This document shows, one piece after another, positions 9,071 through 17,601 of a DNA stretch of 64,000 nt. Both the position numbers and the translations under genes were made by a program. Source of the DNA: Rhizobiales bacterium Ga0077525 (GTDB lineage: Bacteria; Pseudomonadota; Alphaproteobacteria; Rhizobiales; Xanthobacteraceae); assembly GCA_001464835.1 (NCBI GenBank), contig LNDS01000022.1:37684-101683 (forward strand). The letters are read 5' to 3'. Numbering within the stretch: position 1 is the stretch's first letter; each line of letters begins with the position of its first letter. A model generated the notes under the pieces. It was not told the origin of the DNA, made no database searches, and saw nothing but the letters and a program-made list of their open reading frames with translations.

Positions 9071-9628
9071 ATGTCCATCTTGAAAACCGTTTCGCCGCAA
9101 CGCGCCGCCGAACTGATGCGCAACGGCGCCGTGCTCATCGACATCCGCGAGCGCGACGAACACGCCCGCGAACGTATTCCCGGCGCCCGTCATCATGCAC
9201 TCAGCCGCATCGACGCGGAGAACCCGGCGCGTTCCGGTGACGACGTGCTGATCTTTCATTGCCGCTCCGGTGCACGCACGAAAGGCAACGCCACGCGGCT
9301 GGCGAGCGCCGTGCCGCAGACTTGCGAAACCTTCATTCTCGAAGGCGGCCTCGATGCCTGGAAGAAAGCCGGCCTGCCGGTCGCGCTCGATGCGACGCAG
9401 CCGATCGACATCATGCGGCAAGTGCAGATCGGCGCGGGCAGCCTGGTGCTGATTGGCGTCGTGCTCGGCGCCCTCGTCTCGCCCGGCTTCTACGCCGTAT
9501 CCGGCTTCGTCGGCGCCGGCCTGTTATTTGCCGGCGTCACCGGCTTCTGCGGCATGGCGCGTATCCTCGGCGCGATGCCGTGGAACCGGCGCGCGCAAAA
9601 CGTCACGTCACCGGCCGCCGTTAAATGA
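9071..9628 (+). CDS. Membrane-anchored rhodanese (YgaP-like, rhodanese plus DUF2892)
   Basis: Residues 1 to about 110 form a rhodanese domain with the active-site loop HCRSGART (catalytic C64), which carries a persulfide in sulfur-transfer reactions. Residues about 119-165 hold two hydrophobic membrane hairpin segments of the DUF2892 type, as in E. coli YgaP. The domain should face the cytoplasm and hand persulfide sulfur onward. The gene is 27 bp downstream of the BigR-type repressor and overlaps the exporter gene by 4 bp (ATGA), so the three are one operon. The likely role is sulfide/thiosulfate handling beside the dioxygenase. Confidence 0.92.
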   Translation: MSILKTVSPQRAAELMRNGAVLIDIRERDEHARERIPGARHHALSRIDAENPARSGDDVLIFHCRSGARTKGNATRLASAVPQTCETFILEGGLDAWKKAGLPVALDATQPIDIMRQVQIGAGSLVLIGVVLGALVSPGFYAVSGFVGAGLLFAGVTGFCGMARILGAMPWNRRAQNVTSPAAVK

Positions 9629-10410
9629 GCATGCTGCAAGCCGTGCTGTCGATCGGCTCGGGAAGCCTCGTCGGCTTCACGCTCGGCCTTGTCGGCGGCG
9701 GCGGCTCGATCCTGGCGGTACCGCTCTTGGTCTATGTCGTCGGCGTATCGTCGCCACATGTCGCCATCGGCACCAGCGCCATCGCGGTCGCCTTCAGCGC
9801 CGCGCTTAGTCTCACCGGCCACGCCCGCGCGCACACCGTTAAATGGCCGTGCGCGCTGGTGTTCGCATTATCCGGCATCGTTGGTGCCGCCGGCGGCGCG
9901 CAGCTCGGCAAGATGGTCGATGGTGCCCGCCTGCTGACCTTGTTCGGCATCCTCATGATTGTCATCGGCGGGACGATGCTGCGCCCGCGCCAATCGGGCG
10001 GCAATCCGGATGTCGCTTTGACCCGCGATACCATGCGCAGCATGCTGCCGCTGCTCATCGGAGCGGGCCTGCTGGTTGGCGCGCTGTCCGGCTTCTTCGG
10101 CATCGGCGGCGGCTTTCTCGTCGTGCCCGGCCTGATCGGCGCTACCGCCATGCCGCTGATCAATGCCATCGGCTCGTCGCTGGTTTCGGTTGCGGCCTTC
10201 GGTTTGACCACCGCGGCAAGCTACGCCTGGTCCGGACTGGTCGATTGGCCGCTCGCCGGATTGTTCATCGTCGGCGGCGCGCTCGGCGGCCTGTTCGGCA
10301 CGAAACTGGCGCGGCATCTCGCCGGACACAAGAACGCGCTGGGGCGCATCTTTGCCGGCATCGTCATCGCCGTCGGCCTCTACGTCGTCGTCCGCTCAGT
10401 CGTGTTCTAG
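9625..10410 (+). CDS. TauE/SafE family sulfite/sulfur-compound exporter
   Basis: The 261-residue polytopic protein has about eight hydrophobic segments and two glycine-rich repeats, GLVGGGGSILAVPLL near the N-terminus and GFFGIGGGFLVVPGL in the middle. This is the internal duplication typical of TauE/SafE permeases, which export sulfite, sulfonates or related anions. Its start overlaps the rhodanese stop by 4 bp, indicating translational coupling. In this operon the natural substrate would be sulfite made by the persulfide dioxygenase, which is an inference. Its 3' end overlaps the convergent flavin reductase gene by 15 bp. Confidence 0.92.
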   Translation: MSMLQAVLSIGSGSLVGFTLGLVGGGGSILAVPLLVYVVGVSSPHVAIGTSAIAVAFSAALSLTGHARAHTVKWPCALVFALSGIVGAAGGAQLGKMVDGARLLTLFGILMIVIGGTMLRPRQSGGNPDVALTRDTMRSMLPLLIGAGLLVGALSGFFGIGGGFLVVPGLIGATAMPLINAIGSSLVSVAAFGLTTAASYAWSGLVDWPLAGLFIVGGALGGLFGTKLARHLAGHKNALGRIFAGIVIAVGLYVVVRSVVF

Positions 10411-10938
10411 CTCCCAGAAGTCGATCGCCGGATCCGCGGGAACTTCCTTCTTGTAGTGCAGCGTGGCGTATTTGCCGGCGTGATAGGCCAAAGGCGGACG
10501 GTCGTATTCGCGCAGGCCGATGATGCGGCCGATGAACAGTGTATGGTCTCCGCAATCATGGCTGGCGTCGATCTCGGCGGCGAGCGAGGCGGTGACGCCG
10601 GCCAGCACCGGCACGCCTTCGATGTGTTCGAAGTCGAGATCGGGTTCGGTCGCGCCCTGCCGGGCGAAATGCTGGCTGACCGCCTCCTGGCCCAAGGCCA
10701 GCATGCTGACGCCGAAATGACCGGCCTTCTCCAGCAACTCGTGCATGCGGGCTTTTTTCGCCACCGAGATGATGCACAAAGGCGGCGCCAGCGAGCCCGA
10801 CATGAACGCGTTCGCGGTCATGCCGCGCACGGCGTTGTCCGACTCCGCGGTGATGACCGTCACCCCGGTGGCGAAGGAACCCATGACCCGCCGAAACAAA
10901 ACGGTGTCGATCGGTGATTTGGCTTCGGTCACGCTCAT
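10396..10938 (-). CDS. Flavin reductase domain protein (FMN-binding)
   Basis: The 180-residue protein belongs to the flavin-reductase-like family (the reductase component of two-component monooxygenases, HpaC type), which reduces FMN or FAD with NAD(P)H. Visible family features are FRRVMGSFATGVTVIT at the N-terminus, GMTANAFMSGSLAPPL, the LLEKAGHFGVSML helix-strand segment and the late PPLAYHAGKY motif. The start at 10938 (MSVTEAK) fits family length better than in-frame upstream codons. The partner monooxygenase is not adjacent. pobA in this window is a single-component enzyme and does not need it. It is convergent with, and slightly overlaps, the TauE/SafE gene. Confidence 0.9.
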   Translation of the reverse strand: MSVTEAKSPIDTVLFRRVMGSFATGVTVITAESDNAVRGMTANAFMSGSLAPPLCIISVAKKARMHELLEKAGHFGVSMLALGQEAVSQHFARQGATEPDLDFEHIEGVPVLAGVTASLAAEIDASHDCGDHTLFIGRIIGLREYDRPPLAYHAGKYATLHYKKEVPADPAIDFWELEHD

Positions 10939-11087
10939 CCTTGAAAATCCATTGAAATCTGCCGCTTCAATCCTTTTACGTCCGCGGCAGAACCTGCACA
11001 ACTGCCGCGGTCGATAGCCGTGCGCATCAGGATCGGTTAGTGTCGGCCCGACAGCCGTGGCGAAGCTCGGCTTTTCGGGAGACGAAA

Positions 11088-11486
11088 ATGACGCAAGAAT
11101 TTATGTGGCTGACCTTTACCGTCATCCTGACCATGGTGTTGTGGATTCCCTATACGCTCGACCGCATCAAGGTGCGCGGCCTGATGGGCGCGATGGCCAA
11201 CCCCTCGCGCGACGACAAGCCGCAAAGCCCGTGGGCGCAGCGGCTTTATTTCGCGCACACCAATGCCGTCGACAATCTGGTAGTATTCGCGCCGCTGGTG
11301 CTCATTCTCGACAGCATCGGGCATTCGACGCAAAGCACGATCATCGCCTGCGCGGTCTATTTCTGGGCGCGGCTGGCGCACGCCGTCATCTATGCGCTCG
11401 GCATTCCGGTGTTGCGCACGGTCGCCTTCACGGTCGGCTTTCTTGCGCAGGCGGCTCTGGTGCTGGCGGTGTTCGGCAAGCTTTAG
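11088..11486 (+). CDS. MAPEG family membrane protein
   Basis: The 132-residue protein has four hydrophobic segments and the MAPEG signature region (NPSRDDKPQSPWAQRLYFAHTN followed by NLVVFAPL). MAPEG proteins include membrane glutathione S-transferases and related eicosanoid/glutathione enzymes; bacterial members of this short type have no assigned substrate. The start at 11088 follows a GGGAGA site. The gene is plus-strand between a flavin reductase and an acyl-CoA dehydrogenase that are both minus-strand, and it overlaps the latter's 3' end by 4 bp, so it is a separate transcription unit. Confidence 0.88.
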   Translation: MTQEFMWLTFTVILTMVLWIPYTLDRIKVRGLMGAMANPSRDDKPQSPWAQRLYFAHTNAVDNLVVFAPLVLILDSIGHSTQSTIIACAVYFWARLAHAVIYALGIPVLRTVAFTVGFLAQAALVLAVFGKL

Positions 11487-13093
11487 TGTAGTGGCGCGGC
11501 ACGCTCTGTGATCGCGTTGAGATCGCAGCCGCGCGGCAGCATGCCGAATGCGCCGCCGCTGTCGCCACCGAGCCGCGACGCGCAAAAAGCGTCGGCGACT
11601 GAAGGCGGCGCGTGCTTGATAAGAAGCGCCCCCTGCATGGCCAGCACGATGTCGCGCACCAGAACACGCGCCTGCGCCTCGTCGTTGCGCTCGGCGCCGG
11701 TCATGCGCGTTGTCAGACGCTCGACGAAGGCTTTCAGGCGCGGCTCGCCGCTATCGAGTTCCTGGCGCAGCACATCGGCGGCATTGGCGGTGCGGCCGAT
11801 AGCGCGCAGCACGTCGAGGCACATGACGTTGCCTGAACCCTCCCAGATCGAATTGACCGGCGTTTCGCGGTATAACCGCGGCATGATGCTTTCCTCGATG
11901 TAGCCCGAGCCGCCGAGCACCTCCATCGCCTCCAGTGTCACCATCGGCGCGCGCTTGCAGATCCAGAACTTCGCCGCCGGCGTCAGCACGCGGCGAAACA
12001 CCTGCGCGGATTCCCCCTCCTCGTCATAGGCGCGCGCCAGCCGCATGGTCAGCATTGTCGCCGCTTCGGATTCCAGCGCCATGTCGGCCAGCACGTTGGT
12101 CATCAGCGGCTGGTCGATCAGTCTCTTCTGGAACACGGTGCGGTGCCGTGCATGATGGATCGCCTGCGCCACCGCCTGCCGCATCAGCGATGACGAGCCG
12201 ATACAGCAATCGAGCCGCGTATGATTGCCCATCTCGATGATGGTCGGAATGCCGCGGCCTTCCTCGCCGATCAATTGGGCGAAGGCGCCGACGAACTCCA
12301 CTTCGCTGGACGCATTCGATTTGTTGCCGAGCTTGTCCTTGAGCCGGACAATGTGGATGGCGTTGCGCTCCCCGTTCGGCGTCCAGCGCGGCAACAGGAA
12401 ACAGCTCAGGCCCTTGTCGGTTTGCGCCAGGACGAGGAAAGCGTCGCACATCGGCGCCGACATGAACCATTTGTGGCCGTGCAGCCGGTACGAGCCATCG
12501 GCAGTGCGCTCGGCGCGCGTCGTATTGGTGCGCAGATCGGACCCGCCCTGGTTCTCGGTCATGCCCATACCAAGGAGAGCCGATGACTTCTGGCCGACCG
12601 GGACGAAACGCTTGTCGTAGTCGCGGCCGTAGATTTTCGGCAGCCAAAGCGCCGCGGTATCCGGCGCATGGCGCAAGGTCGGCACCGCGCCATAGGTCAT
12701 CGCCACCGGGCAATAAACGCCGCTCTCGATCTGGTTGAGCATGTAGGTGCCGGCGGCGCGGGCGACATGCGCGCCGGCCTGCGGATGCGCCCACGGGCTG
12801 GAATGCAGGCCCGCCCGCAGTGCGATCGCCATCAGGTCATGCCAGGCCGGATGAAACTCGACCTCGTCGAGCCGGTGGCCGTAGCGGTCGAGCGTGCGCA
12901 GCTGCGGCGGATTGCGGTTGGCGTCGAAGCCGAGCTTGACGGTCTCCGGCCGGCCCAAGGTCACGCCGAGCGCGTTGAGCCCGCCTTCGGCCCATTCGGC
13001 CTGCTCGCGGCGCACCGCTTCGCGCAGAACCCGGTCGCTGGCGAACAGATTATACGGCTCGAGTGGCGGCGGCTGGTTCTGGACCTCGAACAT
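11483..13093 (-). CDS. aidB: AidB-like acyl-CoA dehydrogenase family flavoprotein
   Basis: The 536-residue protein matches E. coli AidB (541 aa) in length and layout: an N-terminal domain (LEPYNLFASDRVLREAV), MGMTENQGGSDLR at about residues 186-198, HGHKWFMSAPMCDAFLVLAQ, the KDKLGNKSNASSEV segment and the flavin-binding GGSGYIEESIMPRLYRE stretch. AidB is a FAD-containing tetramer induced by alkylating stress that binds DNA; its native reaction is uncertain, and isovaleryl-CoA dehydrogenase activity has been reported. No ada gene or other alkylation-repair gene lies nearby. The gene is downstream of argC on the same strand (39-bp gap), which may reflect co-transcription rather than shared function. 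Confidence 0.92.
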   Translation of the reverse strand: MFEVQNQPPPLEPYNLFASDRVLREAVRREQAEWAEGGLNALGVTLGRPETVKLGFDANRNPPQLRTLDRYGHRLDEVEFHPAWHDLMAIALRAGLHSSPWAHPQAGAHVARAAGTYMLNQIESGVYCPVAMTYGAVPTLRHAPDTAALWLPKIYGRDYDKRFVPVGQKSSALLGMGMTENQGGSDLRTNTTRAERTADGSYRLHGHKWFMSAPMCDAFLVLAQTDKGLSCFLLPRWTPNGERNAIHIVRLKDKLGNKSNASSEVEFVGAFAQLIGEEGRGIPTIIEMGNHTRLDCCIGSSSLMRQAVAQAIHHARHRTVFQKRLIDQPLMTNVLADMALESEAATMLTMRLARAYDEEGESAQVFRRVLTPAAKFWICKRAPMVTLEAMEVLGGSGYIEESIMPRLYRETPVNSIWEGSGNVMCLDVLRAIGRTANAADVLRQELDSGEPRLKAFVERLTTRMTGAERNDEAQARVLVRDIVLAMQGALLIKHAPPSVADAFCASRLGGDSGGAFGMLPRGCDLNAITERAAPLH

Positions 13094-13132
13094 GAAGGTC
13101 TCCCGGCGTATGGCCGGAAGACCCTAGTCGAT

Positions 13133-14191
13133 TCAGGGAAACAGCGCGACCTGGTCGATGCCCATGGTCTCGGGATAGCCCATGACCAGATTCATGTTCT
13201 GGATCGCCTGTCCCGATGCGCCTTTGACCAGATTGTCGAGCGCCGAGATGACGATGGCCCGGCCGGGCACGCGATCGGCAACGACGCCGATCATGGTCAT
13301 GTTGGAGCCGCGGACATGGCGCGTATGCGGCGTCTCGCCGAACGGCAGGACGTGAACGAACGGCTCCTTCGCGTAGAACTTTAAAAGTATCTCATGAAGT
13401 TCTTGCGGGGTCCGGCCGCGCTTGCCGCGCACATAAATGGTCGAGAGAATGCCCCGGTTCATTGGCACAAGATGCGGCGTGAACGTCACCATCACCTCCC
13501 GCCCGGCGGCGAGCGAGAATTCCTGGTCGAGTTCCGCCATGTGCCGGTGCTTGCCGACACCATAGGCGTTGAAGCCTTCCGACACTTCCGAGAACAGCAT
13601 GGCTTCCTTGGCCGCCCGCCCGGCGCCGGTCATGCCCGACTTGGCGTCGATGACGATCTCGTCGAGATCGATGGCTTTCGCCTTGATCAGCGGGATCAGC
13701 GGCAGCTCGGCGCAACTCGTGTAGCAGCCGGGATTGGCGACCAGCCGCGCTTTCTTGATATCCCGCCGGTGGATTTCGGCGAGGCCGTACACCGCCTCTT
13801 TCTGAAGCTCCGGCGCATGGTGCTCATGGCCGTACCATTTGGCGTAGACCGCAGTGTCGGCCAGCCGGAAGTCGGCCGACAGATCGACTACCTTGGTATT
13901 CGGCGCGGCGGCCAAAAGCCCCTTGAGGACGTTCTGGGTGGTGGCATGCGGCAGCGCGCAGAACACGACGTCCAGCGCCAACGATTTCCAGTCGAGCCCG
14001 TCCAGCGCCACCAAGGTCGGCAGCTCATAGGGCGAGAAATGCGGAAACACCTCGCGCATCGGCTTGCCGGCGCTGCGCTCGGCGGTCAGCAGCGCGATCT
14101 CGGCGCGTGGGTGGCGCAGCAAAATCCGCACCAGTTCGGAGCCGGTATAGCCGGAGGCGCCTAGAACACCGATTTTCGCTTTGGAAGCCAT
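13133..14191 (-). CDS. argC: N-acetyl-gamma-glutamyl-phosphate reductase
   Basis: ArgC reduces N-acetyl-glutamyl-phosphate with NADPH to the semialdehyde in arginine synthesis. The 352-residue protein is the long (type 1) form. It has the Rossmann motif GASGYTGSELVR at residues 10-21 and the active-site motif NPGCYTS, whose Cys forms the thioester. In many Hyphomicrobiales argC follows rplM-rpsI; here no ribosomal protein genes are adjacent, and the 336-bp region upstream contains no gene. It is followed by aidB on the same strand. Confidence 0.96.
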   Translation of the reverse strand: MASKAKIGVLGASGYTGSELVRILLRHPRAEIALLTAERSAGKPMREVFPHFSPYELPTLVALDGLDWKSLALDVVFCALPHATTQNVLKGLLAAAPNTKVVDLSADFRLADTAVYAKWYGHEHHAPELQKEAVYGLAEIHRRDIKKARLVANPGCYTSCAELPLIPLIKAKAIDLDEIVIDAKSGMTGAGRAAKEAMLFSEVSEGFNAYGVGKHRHMAELDQEFSLAAGREVMVTFTPHLVPMNRGILSTIYVRGKRGRTPQELHEILLKFYAKEPFVHVLPFGETPHTRHVRGSNMTMIGVVADRVPGRAIVISALDNLVKGASGQAIQNMNLVMGYPETMGIDQVALFP

Positions 14192-14527
14192 GGCCTTATG
14201 CCCTTCAGTTCAAGCGTCGATTAAACGAATTTGGACGACATCGCGCCGCTTTGCGAGCGGCTTTCAGGTCTGGACGTCGGGCGGCGGGGGAAGGAAGGAT
14301 CGAGATGCCGCGGCCTAAATCCAGCGGCACGGGGACGAAATCTAAACGCCGAAGCGCGCCCGTGCCGTGACAATACGGCGGCGGCGGAGCGCAATTGCTG
14401 GTGAAAACGTCGTCATGGGCGCGATATAGGCCGAGGCCCTAAACCGGTCAAGCGGCCGCCTCCAAAGCAAAGGGCCGCCCCTTGCGGGACGGCCCTCGCC
14501 TTTGTCCGCACGCGTGCGGATGCGGCG
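14192..14527. other. 336-bp intergenic region upstream of argC
   Basis: No credible gene is seen. It holds a 9-bp inverted repeat CGGCACGGG (14325-14333) / CCCGTGCCG (14359-14367), which could be a leader structure or an operator for argC, and the terminator of the metallo-hydrolase gene at 14472-14496. The argC promoter should lie between them. A short plus-strand open frame across the argC start region is Arg-rich and not convincing. Confidence 0.6.
14472..14496 (-). terminator. Intrinsic terminator after the Tat metallo-hydrolase gene
   Basis: On the minus strand a GC-rich stem GGGCCGTCCC / GGGGCGGCCC with a GCAA-type loop is followed by TTTG, 32 bp after the hydrolase stop codon. The U-tract is short, so termination may be partial. 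Confidence 0.65.
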
Positions 14528-15499
14528 CTAAATTGCGTGCGCCTGCACCAGCCGGTAGCCGGTTCCATCCTTTTCGACATAACCGACGGATGGGAACGGG
14601 AAGTGATAGCCGATAATCGGCATCTTCTCGGCCAGCGTCATGTCGTAGAATTTCTTGCGGGTATCCTCCGACAGGCCGCCGTCATTATCGAACATCAGAT
14701 GCCAGCCCGGGTTCTTCATGAACACGCCCGGGTGATTGCTGACATCCCCCTGCACCGCCAGGCGCTTCGAACCCGAACCGATAATGAAGGAGGTGTGACC
14801 CGGCGTATGACCCGGCGTTGCATAAGAAGTAATGCCGGGCGCGATTTCCTTGCCGTTCTCGAACGGCGTCGGCTTCAAGCCATCGAACACTTTCTTGACG
14901 TTGGCGAAGTTGCCTTTGTTGGAAGCGTTGGCCTTGCTGGCGTTGGATTCATCGGTCCAGAAGGCCCATTCGGCAGCCGGCACCTTGATCTCGGCGTTCG
15001 GATAGGCCGGCGAGCCGTCGGCATTCTTGAGACCGCCGATGTGGTCGCCGTGGAAATGCGAGATCAGCACGATATCGACCGCCTTGGTGTCGATGCCCGC
15101 GGCCGCCATGTTGGCGCGCGTGTTGCCGACTGCGCCCTTGGTCGCATCGAAAGCGCCGAGACCGTTGCCGGTATCGATCGCAATCGTCTTGCCGCCCATC
15201 TTGATAAGCACCGGGCTGAACGAGATCGTCAACTGGCCTTTCGGCATATAGATTGCTTCATACGCCGCAGCCGTCTTTTCTTTATCGAGATTGACGATGA
15301 AGTTTTCGGGGATCGGGAAAGTGCGCGCGCCGTCCGAGAATTGAATAATCTCGCCATCGCCGAACTTGTAGCGAAACACGCCGGTCGGCGCCGAGGCGGC
15401 CGGCGCCTGCGCATGACCTTGCGAAATCGACAACGGACTGAGCGAGCCTGCCGCCGCGGCGGCAGCTCCCGCAAGCGCGGCGCGACGAGTGAACTGCAT
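14528..15499 (-). CDS. Tat-exported MBL-fold metallo-hydrolase
   Basis: The 323-residue protein begins with a twin-arginine signal (FTRRAALAG) and an Ala-rich h-region ending near AHA-QA, so the folded enzyme is probably exported to the periplasm. The zinc motif HFHGDH lies at H148, H150, D152 and H153. Further metal ligands are in YATPGHTPGHTSF, AVQGDVSNHP and the late GYHFPFP. It belongs to the broad group with quorum-quenching lactonases and other periplasmic hydrolases, and the substrate cannot be told. The ribosome-binding site is strong (GGGAGG). A 26-bp inverted repeat lies 61-86 bp upstream of the start. Confidence 0.9.
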   Translation of the reverse strand: MQFTRRAALAGAAAAAAGSLSPLSISQGHAQAPAASAPTGVFRYKFGDGEIIQFSDGARTFPIPENFIVNLDKEKTAAAYEAIYMPKGQLTISFSPVLIKMGGKTIAIDTGNGLGAFDATKGAVGNTRANMAAAGIDTKAVDIVLISHFHGDHIGGLKNADGSPAYPNAEIKVPAAEWAFWTDESNASKANASNKGNFANVKKVFDGLKPTPFENGKEIAPGITSYATPGHTPGHTSFIIGSGSKRLAVQGDVSNHPGVFMKNPGWHLMFDNDGGLSEDTRKKFYDMTLAEKMPIIGYHFPFPSVGYVEKDGTGYRLVQAHAI

Positions 15500-15559
15500 C
15501 TAACCCTCCCGGTTATAATGAAACGCGATGGCGTTTCTGCCACTTTTTTGAATCCAATG

Positions 15560-15585
15560 AATAACACCTCTGCGCAGGCGTTATT
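15560..15585. promoter_or_regulatory. 26-bp inverted repeat upstream of the Tat metallo-hydrolase gene
   Basis: AATAAC-N-CCT and AGG-N-GTTATT form two 10-bp half-sites around CTGCGC. The element lies 61-86 bp upstream of the minus-strand ATG at 15499 and about 110 bp after the dedA stop. The spacing and symmetry fit a dimeric regulator's operator. The U-tail needed for an intrinsic terminator is missing. Confidence 0.45.
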
Positions 15586-15695
15586 CCCGTAACCATTTGA
15601 AACGGCAAAACCGTTTTATTTCAAGCGCCTGCGACCGATGCCCGGATCAAATTCACGGCACCTTGCGCTGCCAAATTGCCGCAGTCCGGCCCGGT

Positions 15696-16223
15696 TCAAC
15701 TGCCCCAGACCCAGGCAATCGCCTTTGAAATCCCGTCGCCCAATGTCAGCAATACCGCCGCCCAGACGAAAGCCGACAGCACGTTGGCGATTTGAAAGCG
15801 CCAGAACGGCATTTCGAATATGCCGGCAATCAATGGCACCGAGGCGCGCAACGGACCGAAGAACCGGCCGATGAAAATGCCGGCAATGCCCCAGGTCCTC
15901 ATGAAACGCTCGCCGCGCGGAATCAGATCCGGATGGCGGGACAGCGGCCAGATATGTTGCACCCGGTATTCGAGCTTGAGCCCGATCCAATATGACACCC
16001 AGTCGCCCAAGGCTGCGCCGAGCGCGGCGGCAACCCAGACCGGCCAGAAGCTGATGCCGCTCGAACCGATCAAGGCGCCGAGCGCGACCAGCGCGCCCCA
16101 TGCCGGAATCAGCAGCGAGATGAACGCCAGCGATTCGCCGAAAGCCAAAGCGAACATGATGGCCGGCGCCCAACCGGCGTTGTCGCGCGCAAAAACGATG
16201 ATCTGATCGACGTAAGCTTCCAT
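15696..16223 (-). CDS. DedA family (VTT domain) membrane protein
   Basis: The 175-residue protein shows several hydrophobic segments and the DedA/SNARE-associated core: FGESLAFISLLIPAWGALV near the N-terminus and GRFFGPLRASVPLIAGIFEMP with the conserved R residues in the second half. DedA proteins act in the inner membrane, and recent work links them to undecaprenyl-phosphate and phospholipid flipping. It is shorter than E. coli YqjA/YghB (about 220 aa) and appears to lack a C-terminal extension. It is divergent from the TRAP operon and upstream of the Tat metallo-hydrolase, separated by about 200 bp. Confidence 0.9.
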   Translation of the reverse strand: MEAYVDQIIVFARDNAGWAPAIMFALAFGESLAFISLLIPAWGALVALGALIGSSGISFWPVWVAAALGAALGDWVSYWIGLKLEYRVQHIWPLSRHPDLIPRGERFMRTWGIAGIFIGRFFGPLRASVPLIAGIFEMPFWRFQIANVLSAFVWAAVLLTLGDGISKAIAWVWGS

Positions 16224-16435
16224 GCGACGTTAAACCGGCGGTTGGTTACGAAACAGGCATTCTCTCTAGCCCGGACGCAATTCTTGCGCCATGCTTTCAT
16301 AACGCGAAACTTGGTCGCGCAGGCGGCGATTAAGACGATCCGCGACGGCATGAGGGATTGACAGACAACGTCGATGCAACAGACTGTCTCCCTACAAAAA
16401 ACAACGCCGGATGCCGGCGAACTTGGGGAGACAAC

Positions 16436-17518
16436 ATGACGATCCGCACTCTGTTACGCGCCAGCGTATTCATGGCACTGGCCACAGCCGCAACCTTCGC
16501 CGCAGCGCCGGTCAATGCTCAGGAGGTCATCCGCCTGCGCATCGCCTCCGGCCATCCGCCGGTGAACACCTACGTCAACCTGATGCAGACCTTCTTCGTT
16601 CCCGAAGTGACCAAGCGCGTCGCCGAGAAGACGAAATTCAAGGTCGAGTTCGTCGAAGGCTACGGCGGTGCCATGGTGAAGGTCGCCGACACGCTCGAAG
16701 GCGTGCAGTCCGGCATCATCGACATCGGCGCTTACTGCTTCTGCTTCGAGCCGTCCAACCTGCCGCTGCATGCGTTCCAGATAATGCTGCCCTTCGGCAC
16801 GATGGACCCGACCGTCAGCCTGAAGGTCGCCCGCGCCGTGTACGACAAGGTGCCGTACATGTCGAAAGTGTTCGAGGACAAGTTCAAGCAGAAGCTGCTC
16901 GCGCTGATCGCCGACAACGGTTATAACCTTGGCACCAATTTCGACTGGAACAGCATTGCCGACCTCAAGGGACAGAAGATTGCCGGCGCCGGCCTCAATC
17001 TGAAATGGCTTGAGTTCGCCGGCGCGACACCGGTGCAATCGACTCTGCCCGACGCCTACACCTCGATGCAGACCGGCGTCTACAACGGCTGGATCATGTT
17101 CCCGTCGGCCTGGGTCAACTTCAAGCTCTATGAAGTCGGCAAGTTCTATACCGAGATCGGCTTCGGCGCGATCACCTGGCATGGCCTGACCGTCAATTCG
17201 GCACGCTGGGAAAAGCTGCCGAAGGAAGTCCAGGCGATCATTATGGAAGTCGCCAAGGAATACGAAGCCAGGACCGGCACCGTGAACAAAGAGAACTATC
17301 CCAAGCAGATCGCCGACCTGAAAACGCACGGCGTCAACGTCAAGGCCGTCTCCGACAACGTGAAGGCGGACTGGGCCAATTCGCTCGCCGCCTGGCCGGC
17401 GCAGAAGGCCAAGGAGCTTGACGCCGCCGGCCTGCCGGGAACGCTGGTTCTGGAAACCGCGCTCAAGGCCGCCGAAGACAACGGCCACAAGTGGCCGGTG
17501 CAATACAAGATCAAGTAA
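16436..17518 (+). CDS. dctP: TRAP transporter solute-binding protein (DctP family)
   Basis: The 360-residue periplasmic receptor has a Sec signal peptide (residues 1-28, ending PVNA) and the DctP fold: LRIASGHPPVNTY at the mature N-terminus, the conserved Arg/Asn ligand-binding region, and TPVQSTLPDAYTSMQTGVYNGW in the middle. TRAP receptors usually bind carboxylates through a conserved Arg; this one cannot be assigned a ligand. The start at 16436 follows a GGGGAG site. It is the first gene of a P-Q-M operon, with a strong terminator before the permease genes, so the receptor is probably made in excess. Confidence 0.94.
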   Translation: MTIRTLLRASVFMALATAATFAAAPVNAQEVIRLRIASGHPPVNTYVNLMQTFFVPEVTKRVAEKTKFKVEFVEGYGGAMVKVADTLEGVQSGIIDIGAYCFCFEPSNLPLHAFQIMLPFGTMDPTVSLKVARAVYDKVPYMSKVFEDKFKQKLLALIADNGYNLGTNFDWNSIADLKGQKIAGAGLNLKWLEFAGATPVQSTLPDAYTSMQTGVYNGWIMFPSAWVNFKLYEVGKFYTEIGFGAITWHGLTVNSARWEKLPKEVQAIIMEVAKEYEARTGTVNKENYPKQIADLKTHGVNVKAVSDNVKADWANSLAAWPAQKAKELDAAGLPGTLVLETALKAAEDNGHKWPVQYKIK

Positions 17519-17532
17519 TCGCCTGAACATTG

Positions 17533-17566
17533 ACAGACGGCCCCGCTTCGGGCCGTCTGTTTTTTT
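17533..17566 (+). terminator. Intergenic intrinsic terminator between dctP and dctQ
   Basis: The stem ACAGACGGCC / GGCCGTCTGT closes a CCGCTTC-type loop and runs directly into seven Ts. It lies 15 bp after the dctP stop and 36 bp before the dctQ start, so read-through is needed for permease expression unless a second promoter exists in the short remainder. This gives a likely differential expression of receptor and membrane subunits. Confidence 0.88.
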
Positions 17567-17601
17567 AATCGACAGCCCCTCGCCGGCCAGGACGACATTG
17601 C

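Noticed and set aside
14107..14370. Short Arg-rich plus-strand open frame across the argC start region.
   Set aside because: It overlaps argC antisense, has no ribosome-binding site, and the composition is that of random GC-rich sequence.
16358..16363. TTGACA upstream of dctP as a -35 element.
   Set aside because: No acceptable -10 hexamer occurs at 16-18 bp spacing, so the promoter could not be supported.
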